From: Flavobacterium sp. ov086
GTDB lineage: Bacteria > Bacteroidota > Bacteroidia > Flavobacteriales > Flavobacteriaceae
Length of the DNA stretch: 55,333 bases
Direction of reading: 5' to 3'
Assembly: GCF_900187965.1 (NCBI RefSeq)
Contig: NZ_FZNL01000030.1
Location: forward strand, 1 to 55,333
Shown: positions 42,706 through 50,917 of the stretch, in pieces
Layout: each line of letters starts with the position of its first letter
How positions within the stretch are numbered: the stretch's first letter is position 1
Program-made: the position numbers and the translations under genes
The notes under the pieces: model-generated
Databases searched by the model: none
What the model was told of the DNA's origin: nothing
The model's input: only the letters and a program-made list of their open reading frames with translations

Positions 42706-43506
42706 ATGAATACATACATAGATATCGGAATTAATTTAACCAATAAACAATTCCAAAATGACATAGACGATGTCGTACAAGACGCATTAGATGCCGATGT
42801 ATCGCAAATGATACTGACCGGAACAAGCGTAAGAAACAGTGAAGAATCTGCTCGAATAGCCAAAGAATATTCAGGGATATTATATTCCACGGCAGGAATT
42901 CATCCGCATGATGCGAAGAGTTTTGATACACAAAGCATTCCGAAACTGAGAAATTTATTAAAGCAGAAACAAGTCGTTTCAGTAGGCGAGTGCGGACTCG
43001 ATTTTGATCGGGACTTTTCGCCCAGAAACGTTCAGGAAACATGTTACAAAGCCCAATTAGAATTGGCAATCGAAGTTCAGAAACCTTTGTTTTTGCACGA
43101 AAGAGCCGCTTTTGCAAAGTTTATGGACATTACAAAAGACTATTTGCCACAATTGCCAAAAGCTGTTGTACATTGTTTTACAGGAAATCTGCAAGAAGCC
43201 AAAAGATATCTCGATAACGGATTTTACCTTGGTTTTACCGGAGCAATTTCAGATAGCAAACGTTTTGAGCATTTAAAAGAAGTAATTCAATACGTGCCGC
43301 TTGACCGAATGATGATCGAAACCGATGCGCCATTCATGCTCCCGAAAAATGTTCCGAATAGTCTTTTAAAGAAATACCACGAACGAAGATGCGAACCTGC
43401 TTTTCTGCCTTTTGTAGCATCAACAATTGCACAGTTCAAAGGAGTTTCGGGGATTATAGTTGCAGAGGAAACGACGAGAAATGCCAGGAACTTTTTTGGG
43501 ATTTAA
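42706..43506 (+). CDS. tatD: TatD-family metal-dependent nuclease
   Basis: A 266-residue TatD hydrolase (TIM-barrel amidohydrolase fold). Family blocks: YIDIGINLTNKQF (N-terminal strand), AGIHPHDAKSF, VGECGLDFDRDFSP (~residues 95-108), KPLFLHERAAF, VVHCFTGNL and ETDAPFMLPKN. TatD proteins are 3'-5' exonucleases on DNA and RNA. Its place directly after the RNA-repair genes may be meaningful, but a 274-base repeat separates it and no island operator is seen. Confidence 0.92.
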   Translation: MNTYIDIGINLTNKQFQNDIDDVVQDALDADVSQMILTGTSVRNSEESARIAKEYSGILYSTAGIHPHDAKSFDTQSIPKLRNLLKQKQVVSVGECGLDFDRDFSPRNVQETCYKAQLELAIEVQKPLFLHERAAFAKFMDITKDYLPQLPKAVVHCFTGNLQEAKRYLDNGFYLGFTGAISDSKRFEHLKEVIQYVPLDRMMIETDAPFMLPKNVPNSLLKKYHERRCEPAFLPFVASTIAQFKGVSGIIVAEETTRNARNFFGI

Positions 43507-43702
43507 TAACTTAACAAACTTTAACCCAAAGAATAATTCTTCTATATAGTCCATCTCAAACGGCAGTTTAGATTGAGGTATTTATTTTTGGGATTTTTAC
43601 TACAAAAACAGGTATTTATACGCTGTTTTTTCGTTTTAAATAGCTCTAATTTTGAATTTTAATATCATACAACGGATGTTAATATTTAATTGGAGTTTAG
43701 AA

Positions 43703-44644
43703 ATGAAACAACCGAATAAAACCTTATTGCTATTTTCTTTTTTACTAATTACCACATTTTCATTTTCTCAAAATGAAAGATTAATTATTGGTAGAACAAC
43801 AGGTAAGTTGTTTATCAAGAATGATTTAGTAATAAGAACTTTTGGTTTTGCCAATTCGCTTTCAGGACAGGTTACTTTACCGGGATATGATATTGATGTA
43901 AAAGAAGGCGATAGTGTGAACATCGATTTCTGGAACATTTCCCAAGGAAATCCAGTCTCTTTATATTGTAAGGAAATTGAATTCACACAACGGAATAAAC
44001 AAAAGAAAATAATGAATAAAAAAGAACCAGTTCACCACATGGAACATGGTTTTTATTCTTTTCAGGCCAAAAAATCAGGAACCTACCTCTATTATAGTCC
44101 GGAAAATTATCCTTTCAATCTTCAGGCTGGTATGTTTGGTGTAATTATTATCCGGCTAAAAGAAAAAGATTCCTTAGCTGATAAACCTTTAACCGAAATA
44201 CTCTGGTGCAGTAACGAAATAGATACCAAATGGCACACAGATGCTATTATGGGTACAGAATACGACGATTCAAATAAACCAATACTTCTTCCGGATTATA
44301 AACCGAATTACTTTTTGATAAATGGTGAAGCAATCTTAAAGAACAAAGGTTTGCAATCCTTAAAACATAAAAAAAATGCGGTATTGCTTCGTTTAGTTAA
44401 TGCCGGATTATACATTCATGAAATTAAATTTCCATTGGATACAAAACTTCAATTTATATCAGGAAATGGTAATCATATCAAAGCATTATCGACAGGCAAT
44501 AATGTTGCGCTTGATCCTGGAGAATGTCTGGAATTGTATGCTTTTTTAGGAGATACTGCCAAAAAAGCAAAGATTAGATATCAGTTTATAAATCCTCTTT
44601 CAAAAAAAATATTTTATCAGGCCGATATTCCGGTTTTTTATTAA
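43703..44644 (+). CDS. Exported multicopper-oxidase-like (cupredoxin) protein
   Basis: A 313-residue exported protein with signal TLLLFSFLLITTFSFSQ. Cupredoxin-like domains are suggested by EGDSVNIDFWNISQGNPVSL, EHGFYSFQAKKSGTYLYYSPE and AGMFGVIIIRL. The canonical HxH copper-ligand clusters of multicopper oxidases are largely missing, so the copper sites look degenerate. The start at 43703 puts the signal peptide at the N-terminus; an upstream ATG at 43652 would precede it by 17 residues. It leads a same-strand group with a Cys-rich exported protein and a tyrosinase. Confidence 0.65.
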   Translation: MKQPNKTLLLFSFLLITTFSFSQNERLIIGRTTGKLFIKNDLVIRTFGFANSLSGQVTLPGYDIDVKEGDSVNIDFWNISQGNPVSLYCKEIEFTQRNKQKKIMNKKEPVHHMEHGFYSFQAKKSGTYLYYSPENYPFNLQAGMFGVIIIRLKEKDSLADKPLTEILWCSNEIDTKWHTDAIMGTEYDDSNKPILLPDYKPNYFLINGEAILKNKGLQSLKHKKNAVLLRLVNAGLYIHEIKFPLDTKLQFISGNGNHIKALSTGNNVALDPGECLELYAFLGDTAKKAKIRYQFINPLSKKIFYQADIPVFY

Positions 44645-44662
44645 AATCTAAACAAACACCCC

Positions 44663-45091
44663 ATGAAAAAATCTCTCTTTTACCTCATTATTCTGCTTTA
44701 TTTTTCTATTTCCTCTGCACAGAGTAAACCCACTTTTTCTATAGTAGGAAATGCAACAAATAAAGAAAGTCTGCTAAAAAATAAACGATTGGACATTTCT
44801 AAAATTAAAGTCGAAAACGTATCCAATAAACCCATATATCTGGTTTGGGAAACGGTTTCAAATACTTTTCCAAAAGAATGGGATTGTTCTATGTGTCAGC
44901 ACGGAGCCTGCCAAATCGGAATTCCAAAAGGTTCTGCTTTCAGTAAGTTAAATGCAGATCAGCAAGGATTTATTGCGATTCATGTTATTCCTGCCAATAA
45001 AACAGGAAATGGTATTGTCAAATTTAAAATCTACGATAAAGCAAATCCCGATTATGCTGAAATTTTAACCTTCGAAGTTCAAGTTCTCTAA
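44663..45091 (+). CDS. Small exported Cys-rich protein of the tyrosinase cluster
   Basis: A 142-residue exported protein (signal SLFYLIILLYFSISSAQ) with an Ig-like body and a WDCSMCQHGACQIGIP segment (C-x2-C-x3-C plus His) suited to metal binding. It sits 18 bases after the cupredoxin-like gene and 40 before the tyrosinase. A role as copper carrier is inference. Family not recognised. Confidence 0.6.
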   Translation: MKKSLFYLIILLYFSISSAQSKPTFSIVGNATNKESLLKNKRLDISKIKVENVSNKPIYLVWETVSNTFPKEWDCSMCQHGACQIGIPKGSAFSKLNADQQGFIAIHVIPANKTGNGIVKFKIYDKANPDYAEILTFEVQVL

Positions 45092-45131
45092 TATCAAAAA
45101 CAAATCTATAATTAACCTAAAAATAAGCAAA

Positions 45132-46607
45132 ATGAAAAAAATTACTATATCACTCTTTATTATTTTGATTACACTTTCTGGCTATGGTCAGAGTGCTGAT
45201 AATGTAAAATATGTTCGACACAATGTTAATACAGCCGAAGGACAAGCAGATCTTTTGGCAATGAATACAGCCTTTAAAAAAATGCGCGAAATGGGCTGCG
45301 AGAATGGACTTGGTTGGTATTATCAAGGTGCAATACATAATATTCCCGATTCAATTGCCGGAAAAAATGAGCTTTGTGCACAATATCAAACAAGTAAAGA
45401 TAAATTATGGGCTTGGGGCGATTGTACGCATAAAAGAAACTCAGAAGCTGCAAACTTAAATTTTCTTTTATGGCACAGATTGTACATTTGGTATTTAGAA
45501 AAAATCGTTAGGGATTTATCCGGAAAGCAAGATTTTGCGATACCATACTGGAACTACGGAAGCAAAGAAGTTGTTGATAATATTTTGCCAAAAGAAGCAA
45601 GAGACAAATCGGGTTCTTTGTATGCGCCAGCCAGATATAGTGTTCTTAACAACGGAAAACCAATTCCTGATAAAGATCTTACACAAATCCAGTTAGCACT
45701 TGAAGAATTAAGAACAAATCCTTCTTTTACCGGATTGGCGGGATTTAGCAAAAACCTCGAAGGTGCACCTCATGGTTTTATGCACGATCTTGTTGGAGGG
45801 GAATATGCAGATCCAAAAGAAAGCTATTATAATGAAATTTATCAACTAAAAGATTTTTCAGGTTTAATGGCAAATGTTCCTTCGGCAGGTTTTGATCCCG
45901 TTTTTTGGTTGCATCACAGCATGATTGATCGTATTTGGGAATCTTGGGATGTTTCGGCTTATGGGCAGCGTCCTACATTAGATCAGTTAAAAGCAAATCC
46001 GTGGACATATGAATTTATTGCTCCAAACGGACAGCATGTTACCTATACAATGGAGGAAGTATACAACATCGTTTTTAATTTAGATTATAAATACGACAAC
46101 TTGCTTTATGGATCTAAAACTCCGGTTTTGGCTTCTAATGAATCAACTTCAAAAAAGAAAGTTTCATTTCAGGATTCAAAAGAGAAAATTATTTGGGAAC
46201 AAAAAATTGGAAAAACAATCGAAAACACTGGGTTTACGCACAAAGTAACCAGTACATTCTCAAAAAGCACCAATAAAGTTTTTAAAACCGAAGCCAACTC
46301 AAAAATAATATTAAATCTAGATGTAGTTGTTTACAAAGAGCCAAAAGATTTTTATACCGTTTATCTTCGTTATCCGGGAAAAGCAGATCAATATGTGGGA
46401 ACAATGACTTTCTTTGGAGTTGCTCATGATCACGGAATCGAAGGAAATCATACGGCAGCAGAAACCGGAATAAAACTTAATTTCTCTTATTACATTTCAG
46501 ATGATTTGGTGAATACAGATAAGAATTTTGAAATTATTATAAAAAAGAGCGGAATTGGAGATGCTAAAGTAACACTTGAAAAAATTAGTGTATCAAAGAC
46601 AAATTAA
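45132..46607 (+). CDS. Exported tyrosinase-type copper oxidase
   Basis: A 491-residue exported tyrosinase-superfamily protein (signal ISLFIILITLSGYGQ). CuB ligands: APHGFMHDLVGG and DPVFWLHHSMIDRIWESW. CuA: AIHNIP, WGDCTHKRNSEAANL and FLLWHR; the CTH-to-WHR spacing is six residues longer than in mushroom tyrosinase, so the middle CuA His is displaced. A C-terminal ~150-residue beta-rich domain follows. It would oxidise phenols to quinones, consistent with pigment formation; substrate unknown. Confidence 0.85.
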   Translation: MKKITISLFIILITLSGYGQSADNVKYVRHNVNTAEGQADLLAMNTAFKKMREMGCENGLGWYYQGAIHNIPDSIAGKNELCAQYQTSKDKLWAWGDCTHKRNSEAANLNFLLWHRLYIWYLEKIVRDLSGKQDFAIPYWNYGSKEVVDNILPKEARDKSGSLYAPARYSVLNNGKPIPDKDLTQIQLALEELRTNPSFTGLAGFSKNLEGAPHGFMHDLVGGEYADPKESYYNEIYQLKDFSGLMANVPSAGFDPVFWLHHSMIDRIWESWDVSAYGQRPTLDQLKANPWTYEFIAPNGQHVTYTMEEVYNIVFNLDYKYDNLLYGSKTPVLASNESTSKKKVSFQDSKEKIIWEQKIGKTIENTGFTHKVTSTFSKSTNKVFKTEANSKIILNLDVVVYKEPKDFYTVYLRYPGKADQYVGTMTFFGVAHDHGIEGNHTAAETGIKLNFSYYISDDLVNTDKNFEIIIKKSGIGDAKVTLEKISVSKTN

Positions 46608-46631
46608 GCTAAAGTATAAACTCAAAAACAC

Positions 46632-46659
46632 AAAAGCGCTTTGATATCAAGGCGCTTTT
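46632..46659 (+). terminator. Terminator of the tyrosinase cluster
   Basis: A near-perfect palindrome with AAAAGCGC and GCGCTTTT arms lies just after the tyrosinase stop. Confidence 0.8.
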
Positions 46660-46732
46660 CTTATATATTTAAAACCCAATTTGAAGGAGTTATTTTGATT
46701 ATATTTATTTAATTTGCCGAAAAAAAATAATA

Positions 46733-47557
46733 ATGAAATTCGTACTGCACAGAACCATAATCATAAAGGCACTTATTGCTGCATTGCTTGTCTTGGGAAT
46801 TAAAAATTTTGTATTCAAAAATCTTTCTTTCTACGGACAGGATTTTCATGATTTGATCGAATTATCAGATATTACGATTATTTTCACCGGAGCATTTTTT
46901 GTCTTTGGATTATTATTGGCAGCAACGATGACTGATTTTAAAGAAAGTGAAAAAATACCGGGAGAAGTTGCTTCAAATTTAGAAGCGATCAAAGATTGGA
47001 TTTATCTCGCTTTCAGAGCGCCAAGAACAGGAACTTCTGATTTGTGCAAAGAAGAATTAAACAGTGCTTTTTTACGCGAAGAAATGATTTCTATTACCAA
47101 CGGAATTATCGATTGGATATATTCCAGCGGAAAAGATTCTACGGTTATCTTTCCCTTGATTCGGAAATCTAACGAAATTGCCTATTATTTTGCAGAAAGA
47201 GGTGTCGACAAAGAAGCCATAAAAGGCATACAGGAAAACACAAATGCAATGCGAAAACAGCTTACGCGTGCCTATACGATTTCGAGAAACAACTTCATCA
47301 AACCCGCATATATCCTGCTTCAGAGTATTTTGTTTATTGTCATGTCGTTTTTATTGATTAGCAAATTCAAAAGCCCTTCGGCAGATTATTTGGTGACTTC
47401 TGCGATTACCTTTATATTTTGCTATTTGTATTTATTAATCAGTGGTTTAGATGATCCTTTTGATATTCATAACGGAGATACCAATGTCGATTTGAAACCT
47501 ATAGATCGATTCAAACAACGATTGATTTCGGATTTTTTAGTTTCAAAACCGAATTAA
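46733..47557 (+). CDS. Integral membrane protein, bestrophin/DUF4239-like
   Basis: A 274-residue membrane protein with two hydrophobic segments near each end (TIIIKALIAALLVLGI, IIFTGAFFVFGLLLAA; ILLQSILFIVMSFLLI, AITFIFCYLYLLISG) and a soluble middle. The GLDDPFDI ending after the last segment resembles bestrophin-like/DUF4239 proteins. Function unknown. Confidence 0.6.
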   Translation: MKFVLHRTIIIKALIAALLVLGIKNFVFKNLSFYGQDFHDLIELSDITIIFTGAFFVFGLLLAATMTDFKESEKIPGEVASNLEAIKDWIYLAFRAPRTGTSDLCKEELNSAFLREEMISITNGIIDWIYSSGKDSTVIFPLIRKSNEIAYYFAERGVDKEAIKGIQENTNAMRKQLTRAYTISRNNFIKPAYILLQSILFIVMSFLLISKFKSPSADYLVTSAITFIFCYLYLLISGLDDPFDIHNGDTNVDLKPIDRFKQRLISDFLVSKPN

Positions 47558-47636
47558 AACATTCCCTAAGTTTCGGGATCCAAAACCCTTTGGGATGAAT
47601 ATATTCTTAATCATAAACCGTTTTATATTTTAACCA

Positions 47637-48353
47637 ATGGCAGATCTAAAAAACCGAGGCAAAGAAGCGAGTGATGATGCATTATTCGGGACTTTAAAAA
47701 TTCAGGCAAAATTAAAAGAAGCCGTTACAGATATGCAGTATTTGCTCAGTCGCGGTTACGGAGAAAAATCGGCGCAGGCTTTAGTTGGCAATCGGTATCG
47801 GTTAAATTCAAGACAACAACAAGCTGTTCGCGGTATGAGTGCTTCCAAAAGTCAAATTGAATATCGAATGTCGAAAGAAATTGACAAACAAAATTTAATA
47901 GATCAGGAAGTGATTATTGATGGATTTAATATCTTGATTTTATTAGAAAGTATTTTATCGAATGCTTATGTTTTCAAAGGATTAGACGGGTACTTTAGAG
48001 ATTTGTCAAGCGTTTATGGTACTTACAAAAAAGTAAAACAAACTGCTCAGGCAATTGAACTCATTGCTGATTTTTTTGATAAAGAGAAAGTCAAAAAGAT
48101 ACATTGGATTTTTGATCAGCCAGTTTCAAATAGTGGGAAATTAAAGCAAATTATAGAAGAAATGGCAGTCTTAAATCATTATAATTGGAAGGTTGATCTG
48201 GTCAATAATCCTGATAAAATGATTGCTGAAAGTAATTTAATCGCAGTAACTTCTGATGCATGGGTTTTGGATAATAGTGCAGCTAATTTTAATCTCATAA
48301 AATATATTTTGGCTGAATTAAACATTCAGGAAACTATAATCGAAAGCCGGTAA
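47637..48353 (+). CDS. DUF434 protein with PIN/NYN-like domain
   Basis: A 238-residue protein. The N-terminal DUF434-like block is MQYLLSRGYGEKSAQALVGNRYRL (~residues 38-61) followed by NSRQQQAVRGMSAS. The second half has VIIDGFNILILLES and HWIFDQPVSNSGKLKQII, a PIN/NYN-type ribonuclease pattern with Asp residues in the right places. It begins an operon with an unknown protein (3 bases on) and a zinc-ribbon SDR, then tRNA-like genes. RNA cleavage or processing is plausible. Confidence 0.72.
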   Translation: MADLKNRGKEASDDALFGTLKIQAKLKEAVTDMQYLLSRGYGEKSAQALVGNRYRLNSRQQQAVRGMSASKSQIEYRMSKEIDKQNLIDQEVIIDGFNILILLESILSNAYVFKGLDGYFRDLSSVYGTYKKVKQTAQAIELIADFFDKEKVKKIHWIFDQPVSNSGKLKQIIEEMAVLNHYNWKVDLVNNPDKMIAESNLIAVTSDAWVLDNSAANFNLIKYILAELNIQETIIESR

Positions 48354-48356
48354 ATA

Positions 48357-49046
48357 ATGAACAGGACTCAGCTTTATAAAGAAATAAAAGCAACAATTCC
48401 GGACTTAAATAAAGAATGGAAAAAGAAATATGCTTTGTTTCTAACAGATGAAAACTTAAATCTTTTCTCGGAAAACCTGTTTCATTTTTATCAAAATCAA
48501 AAGTCTGAAGTTTCAAGATTACCTTCTTTTAAAGAAGAGATTTTAATTTTTAAAGAAGATCTTCTGCCTTATTTTAAAACTATTTTTGAAGCTCTTGAAA
48601 GTAATCCGGATCAATTGAAGTTGGAAATTATTAAAATGTTCGAAAAGACGCCATTCGAAATTATTTTGCTTATTTTGGGACAGCAATTAACCTCGGCAAG
48701 TGTTCGGGATGAAACCGCAATTCCTCCTGCAAAAGAAATTCTTTTAGAGAGTTGTTTACAGCCTTTTAATAGCGAAACCACTATTGTGGCGAGAGCCTGG
48801 GAAAAACATGTTGGCAGAAAAAAGGATAGTATTTTTGGCGAAATAAAAGGAAATACCCAACAAAAACAGGAAACTGTAGAGAAATTAGTTCACTACATTA
48901 TTCTAAATAAAACATGGTGGAATGTATTTCATCATTATAAACATGATATTGTTTACGAAATCAGAATACCAAACGGGCAGGGAATGAGATGGTCCGGCGA
49001 CGGAAAGAAATTCATTGGGTTTTTAGAACATTTTTTAGAAGAATAA
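48357..49046 (+). CDS. Hypothetical protein of the DUF434-SDR operon
   Basis: A 229-residue soluble protein, family not recognised. Most of it is helical; the C-terminus is better conserved-looking (IVYEIRIPNGQGMRWSGDGKKFIGFLEHFLEE). It starts 3 bases after the DUF434 gene and stops 1 base before the SDR start, so the three are almost certainly co-translated. Confidence 0.7.
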   Translation: MNRTQLYKEIKATIPDLNKEWKKKYALFLTDENLNLFSENLFHFYQNQKSEVSRLPSFKEEILIFKEDLLPYFKTIFEALESNPDQLKLEIIKMFEKTPFEIILLILGQQLTSASVRDETAIPPAKEILLESCLQPFNSETTIVARAWEKHVGRKKDSIFGEIKGNTQQKQETVEKLVHYIILNKTWWNVFHHYKHDIVYEIRIPNGQGMRWSGDGKKFIGFLEHFLEE

Positions 49047-49047
49047 A

Positions 49048-50418
49048 ATGAAAGAAGATATAAAACATACTTTTAGTGATGAAGAATGGCAAAGCTGTAT
49101 AAAAGTCCTGAACGCATTAAAAGAAAATCCATTTGAAAATCCCGACAATAATTTGTTTGCCGGTTTGATTACCAAAATTCATAAAAATGCAAAAAAGAAT
49201 ATCCGCAATGTAAGTTATACGTCAAAAAAGCTGGAAGATCTTCAAACAAGTCTCAATGCCGAATTAGTCTCGAAAGCTTTAAACGGAACGACCTTGTTTT
49301 CGGAAAAAGAGAATCCTGACGAACAGCAATTTACCGAATTAAATTTGCCTAAAAACTGTTATTGCTGCAATCAATCTTACAAACTCGCGCATAGTTTCTA
49401 CACCAGACTTTGCCCGGATTGTGCCGAAGAAAATTATGCAAAACGTTTTCAGAATCTGGATTTAAAAGGTAGAAACGTTATTTTAACCGGAGGTCGCGTA
49501 AAAGTTGGATTTGCAACCGCTCTTAGATTGTTGCGAAATAATGCTAATGTGGTACTTACAACCCGTTTTCCGGCGTTGGCTTTAGAACAATTTATGCAGG
49601 AAAGTGATTTTGAAAACTGGAAAGAAAATCTAATTGTTTACGGTTTAGATCTAAGAAATTTAAATGCCATTAAGGAGTTTATTTCTTTTTATAAATCTAA
49701 ATTCCAAAGCTTGGATATTTTGATAAACAATGCCGCACAAACCATAAAATATACCGATGAATATTATCAGCCTTTGATAAAAAAGGAAGAGAATTTATTG
49801 ATAAGTTTTCAAGCCAATAGCAATTTAATTGCCAATCAAACCGCAGTTACAAAAGAAGTAAAAGCGTTGGAATACAGTTCTGGAGAAAAAACCGAAGTAC
49901 AGCTCACACGTTTTGGACAACCGGTTGATAATCGCGAAAAGACAAGTTGGAATTCGACTCTGGAAGAAATCAGCATGTATGAATTGGTTGAGGTGAATTT
50001 AATCAATCAAATTGCGCCTTATTTTTTAATAAAAGAGTTGAAACCATTGTTTCTGAATTCCAATTTTGAGGAACGTTTTATTGTAAATGTAACTTCTTCC
50101 GAAGGGATTTTTAGTTATACCAACAAAACCGTTTTTCATCCGCATACCAATATGACAAAGGCGGCTTTGAATATGATGACGCTGACTTCGGCAAGAGAAT
50201 TTGCTGTTGATTCTATTTTTATGACAAGCGTAGATGTAGGCTGGATTTCGACAGGCGCAAAAGAAAGTCTGCGAAAAAAACAATTTGAAGAAGGATATAT
50301 TCCGCCGCTGGATTCTGTTGATGGCGCCAGTAGAATTTTTGATCCAATAGTGCAAGGAATCAACGGAAAAAGTATATTTGGGGTCTTATTGAAAAATTAT
50401 AAAGTTTCTCAATGGTAA
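49048..50418 (+). CDS. Zinc-ribbon short-chain dehydrogenase/reductase-like protein
   Basis: A 456-residue protein. An N-terminal ~95-residue helical region is followed by a zinc-ribbon-like CYCCNQ...CPDC (~residues 103-125). An SDR domain comes next: cofactor loop ILTGGRVKVGFATALRL (~147-163), DILINNAAQT, NVTSSEGIF. The usual YxxxK is replaced by TNMTK (HPHTNMTKAALN, ~residue 369), so the catalytic Tyr is absent. It may bind NAD(P) without classical dehydrogenase chemistry. It is the last gene before three tRNA-like genes. Confidence 0.78.
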   Translation: MKEDIKHTFSDEEWQSCIKVLNALKENPFENPDNNLFAGLITKIHKNAKKNIRNVSYTSKKLEDLQTSLNAELVSKALNGTTLFSEKENPDEQQFTELNLPKNCYCCNQSYKLAHSFYTRLCPDCAEENYAKRFQNLDLKGRNVILTGGRVKVGFATALRLLRNNANVVLTTRFPALALEQFMQESDFENWKENLIVYGLDLRNLNAIKEFISFYKSKFQSLDILINNAAQTIKYTDEYYQPLIKKEENLLISFQANSNLIANQTAVTKEVKALEYSSGEKTEVQLTRFGQPVDNREKTSWNSTLEEISMYELVEVNLINQIAPYFLIKELKPLFLNSNFEERFIVNVTSSEGIFSYTNKTVFHPHTNMTKAALNMMTLTSAREFAVDSIFMTSVDVGWISTGAKESLRKKQFEEGYIPPLDSVDGASRIFDPIVQGINGKSIFGVLLKNYKVSQW

Positions 50419-50421
50419 AAA

Positions 50422-50494
50422 GGGAGAAGTAGTTTAATTGGAAAAATAATTGCCGCCACCGCAGTAGTTTTGGGTTCGAGTCCCAACTATCCCA
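50422..50494 (+). tRNA. tRNA-like gene 1 (degenerate)
   Basis: The T-arm is normal (TTGGG, TTCGAGT, CCCAA) and the 3' acceptor CTATCCC pairs with GGGA and TAG at the 5' end, which are split by an inserted GAAG. The anticodon arm ATTGC/GCAGT has loop CGCCACC with G instead of U at position 33 (anticodon would be CCA). It starts 3 bases after the SDR stop. Functional decoding is doubtful. Confidence 0.45.
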
Positions 50495-50497
50495 CGA

Positions 50498-50570
50498 AGG
50501 GCGTTAGCTCAATTGGAAGAGCAGCAGTTTGCTAAACTGACGGATGCAGGTTCGAGTCCTTGCACGCCTT
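50498..50570 (+). tRNA. tRNA-like gene 2, anticodon GCT without long arm
   Basis: Acceptor AGGGCGT/ACGCCTT (7 pairs), D-arm GCTC-AATTGGAA-GAGC, anticodon loop TTGCTAA (GCT, a Ser codon reader), but only a 5-base variable region, unlike class II tRNA-Ser. The T-arm 3' strand has an extra base (GCAGG, TTCGAGT, CCTTGC). No CCA encoded. Real structure likely; charging identity uncertain. Confidence 0.55.
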
Positions 50571-50672
50571 TATTTTTTTTTAGGTTCAAAGATTCTAAAG
50601 CTCAAAGGCATAAAATCTAAGGAGAAAGTAAAAAAACTTTGTGTCTTAGTACATTAGTGGCAAATTCATATA
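50571..50672. repeat. Half-copy of the AGGTTCAAAG-type intergenic repeat
   Basis: AGGTTCAAAGATTCTAAAGC (50582-50601) resembles the left arm of the element at 42435-42695. It lies between tRNA-like genes 2 and 3. The rest of the 50419-50917 gap beyond 50745 shows nothing recognisable. Confidence 0.45.
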
Positions 50673-50745
50673 AAGGTGTTAGCTCAATTGGAAGAGCACT
50701 TGCCCATCAAGCGAGCGGTTGCGGGTTCGAGTCCTTGCACACCTT
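50673..50745 (+). tRNA. tRNA-like gene 3 with unusual anticodon loop
   Basis: Acceptor AAGGTGT/ACACCTT (7 perfect pairs), D-arm identical to gene 2 (GCTC-AATTGGAA-GAGC), anticodon stem CTTGC/GCGAG with loop CCATCAA (C at position 33; anticodon position ATC). The T-arm has the same extra base as gene 2 (GCGGG, TTCGAGT, CCTTGC). 73 bases, no CCA. Confidence 0.5.
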
Positions 50746-50917
50746 TATTTTTTAGTATTTAGAATTACAATTTAATTGTTTTTTCCAACCGCAAATTTGC
50801 AATTTATCATGCGAGTTTGTGGTTTTTTATTTGTTAATTTGAAATTATGATCTCAATATCAAACAGAAGAAAAGCCAATTAATTTAAATATTTTAACCAC
50901 TAAAAACAGATTGATTA

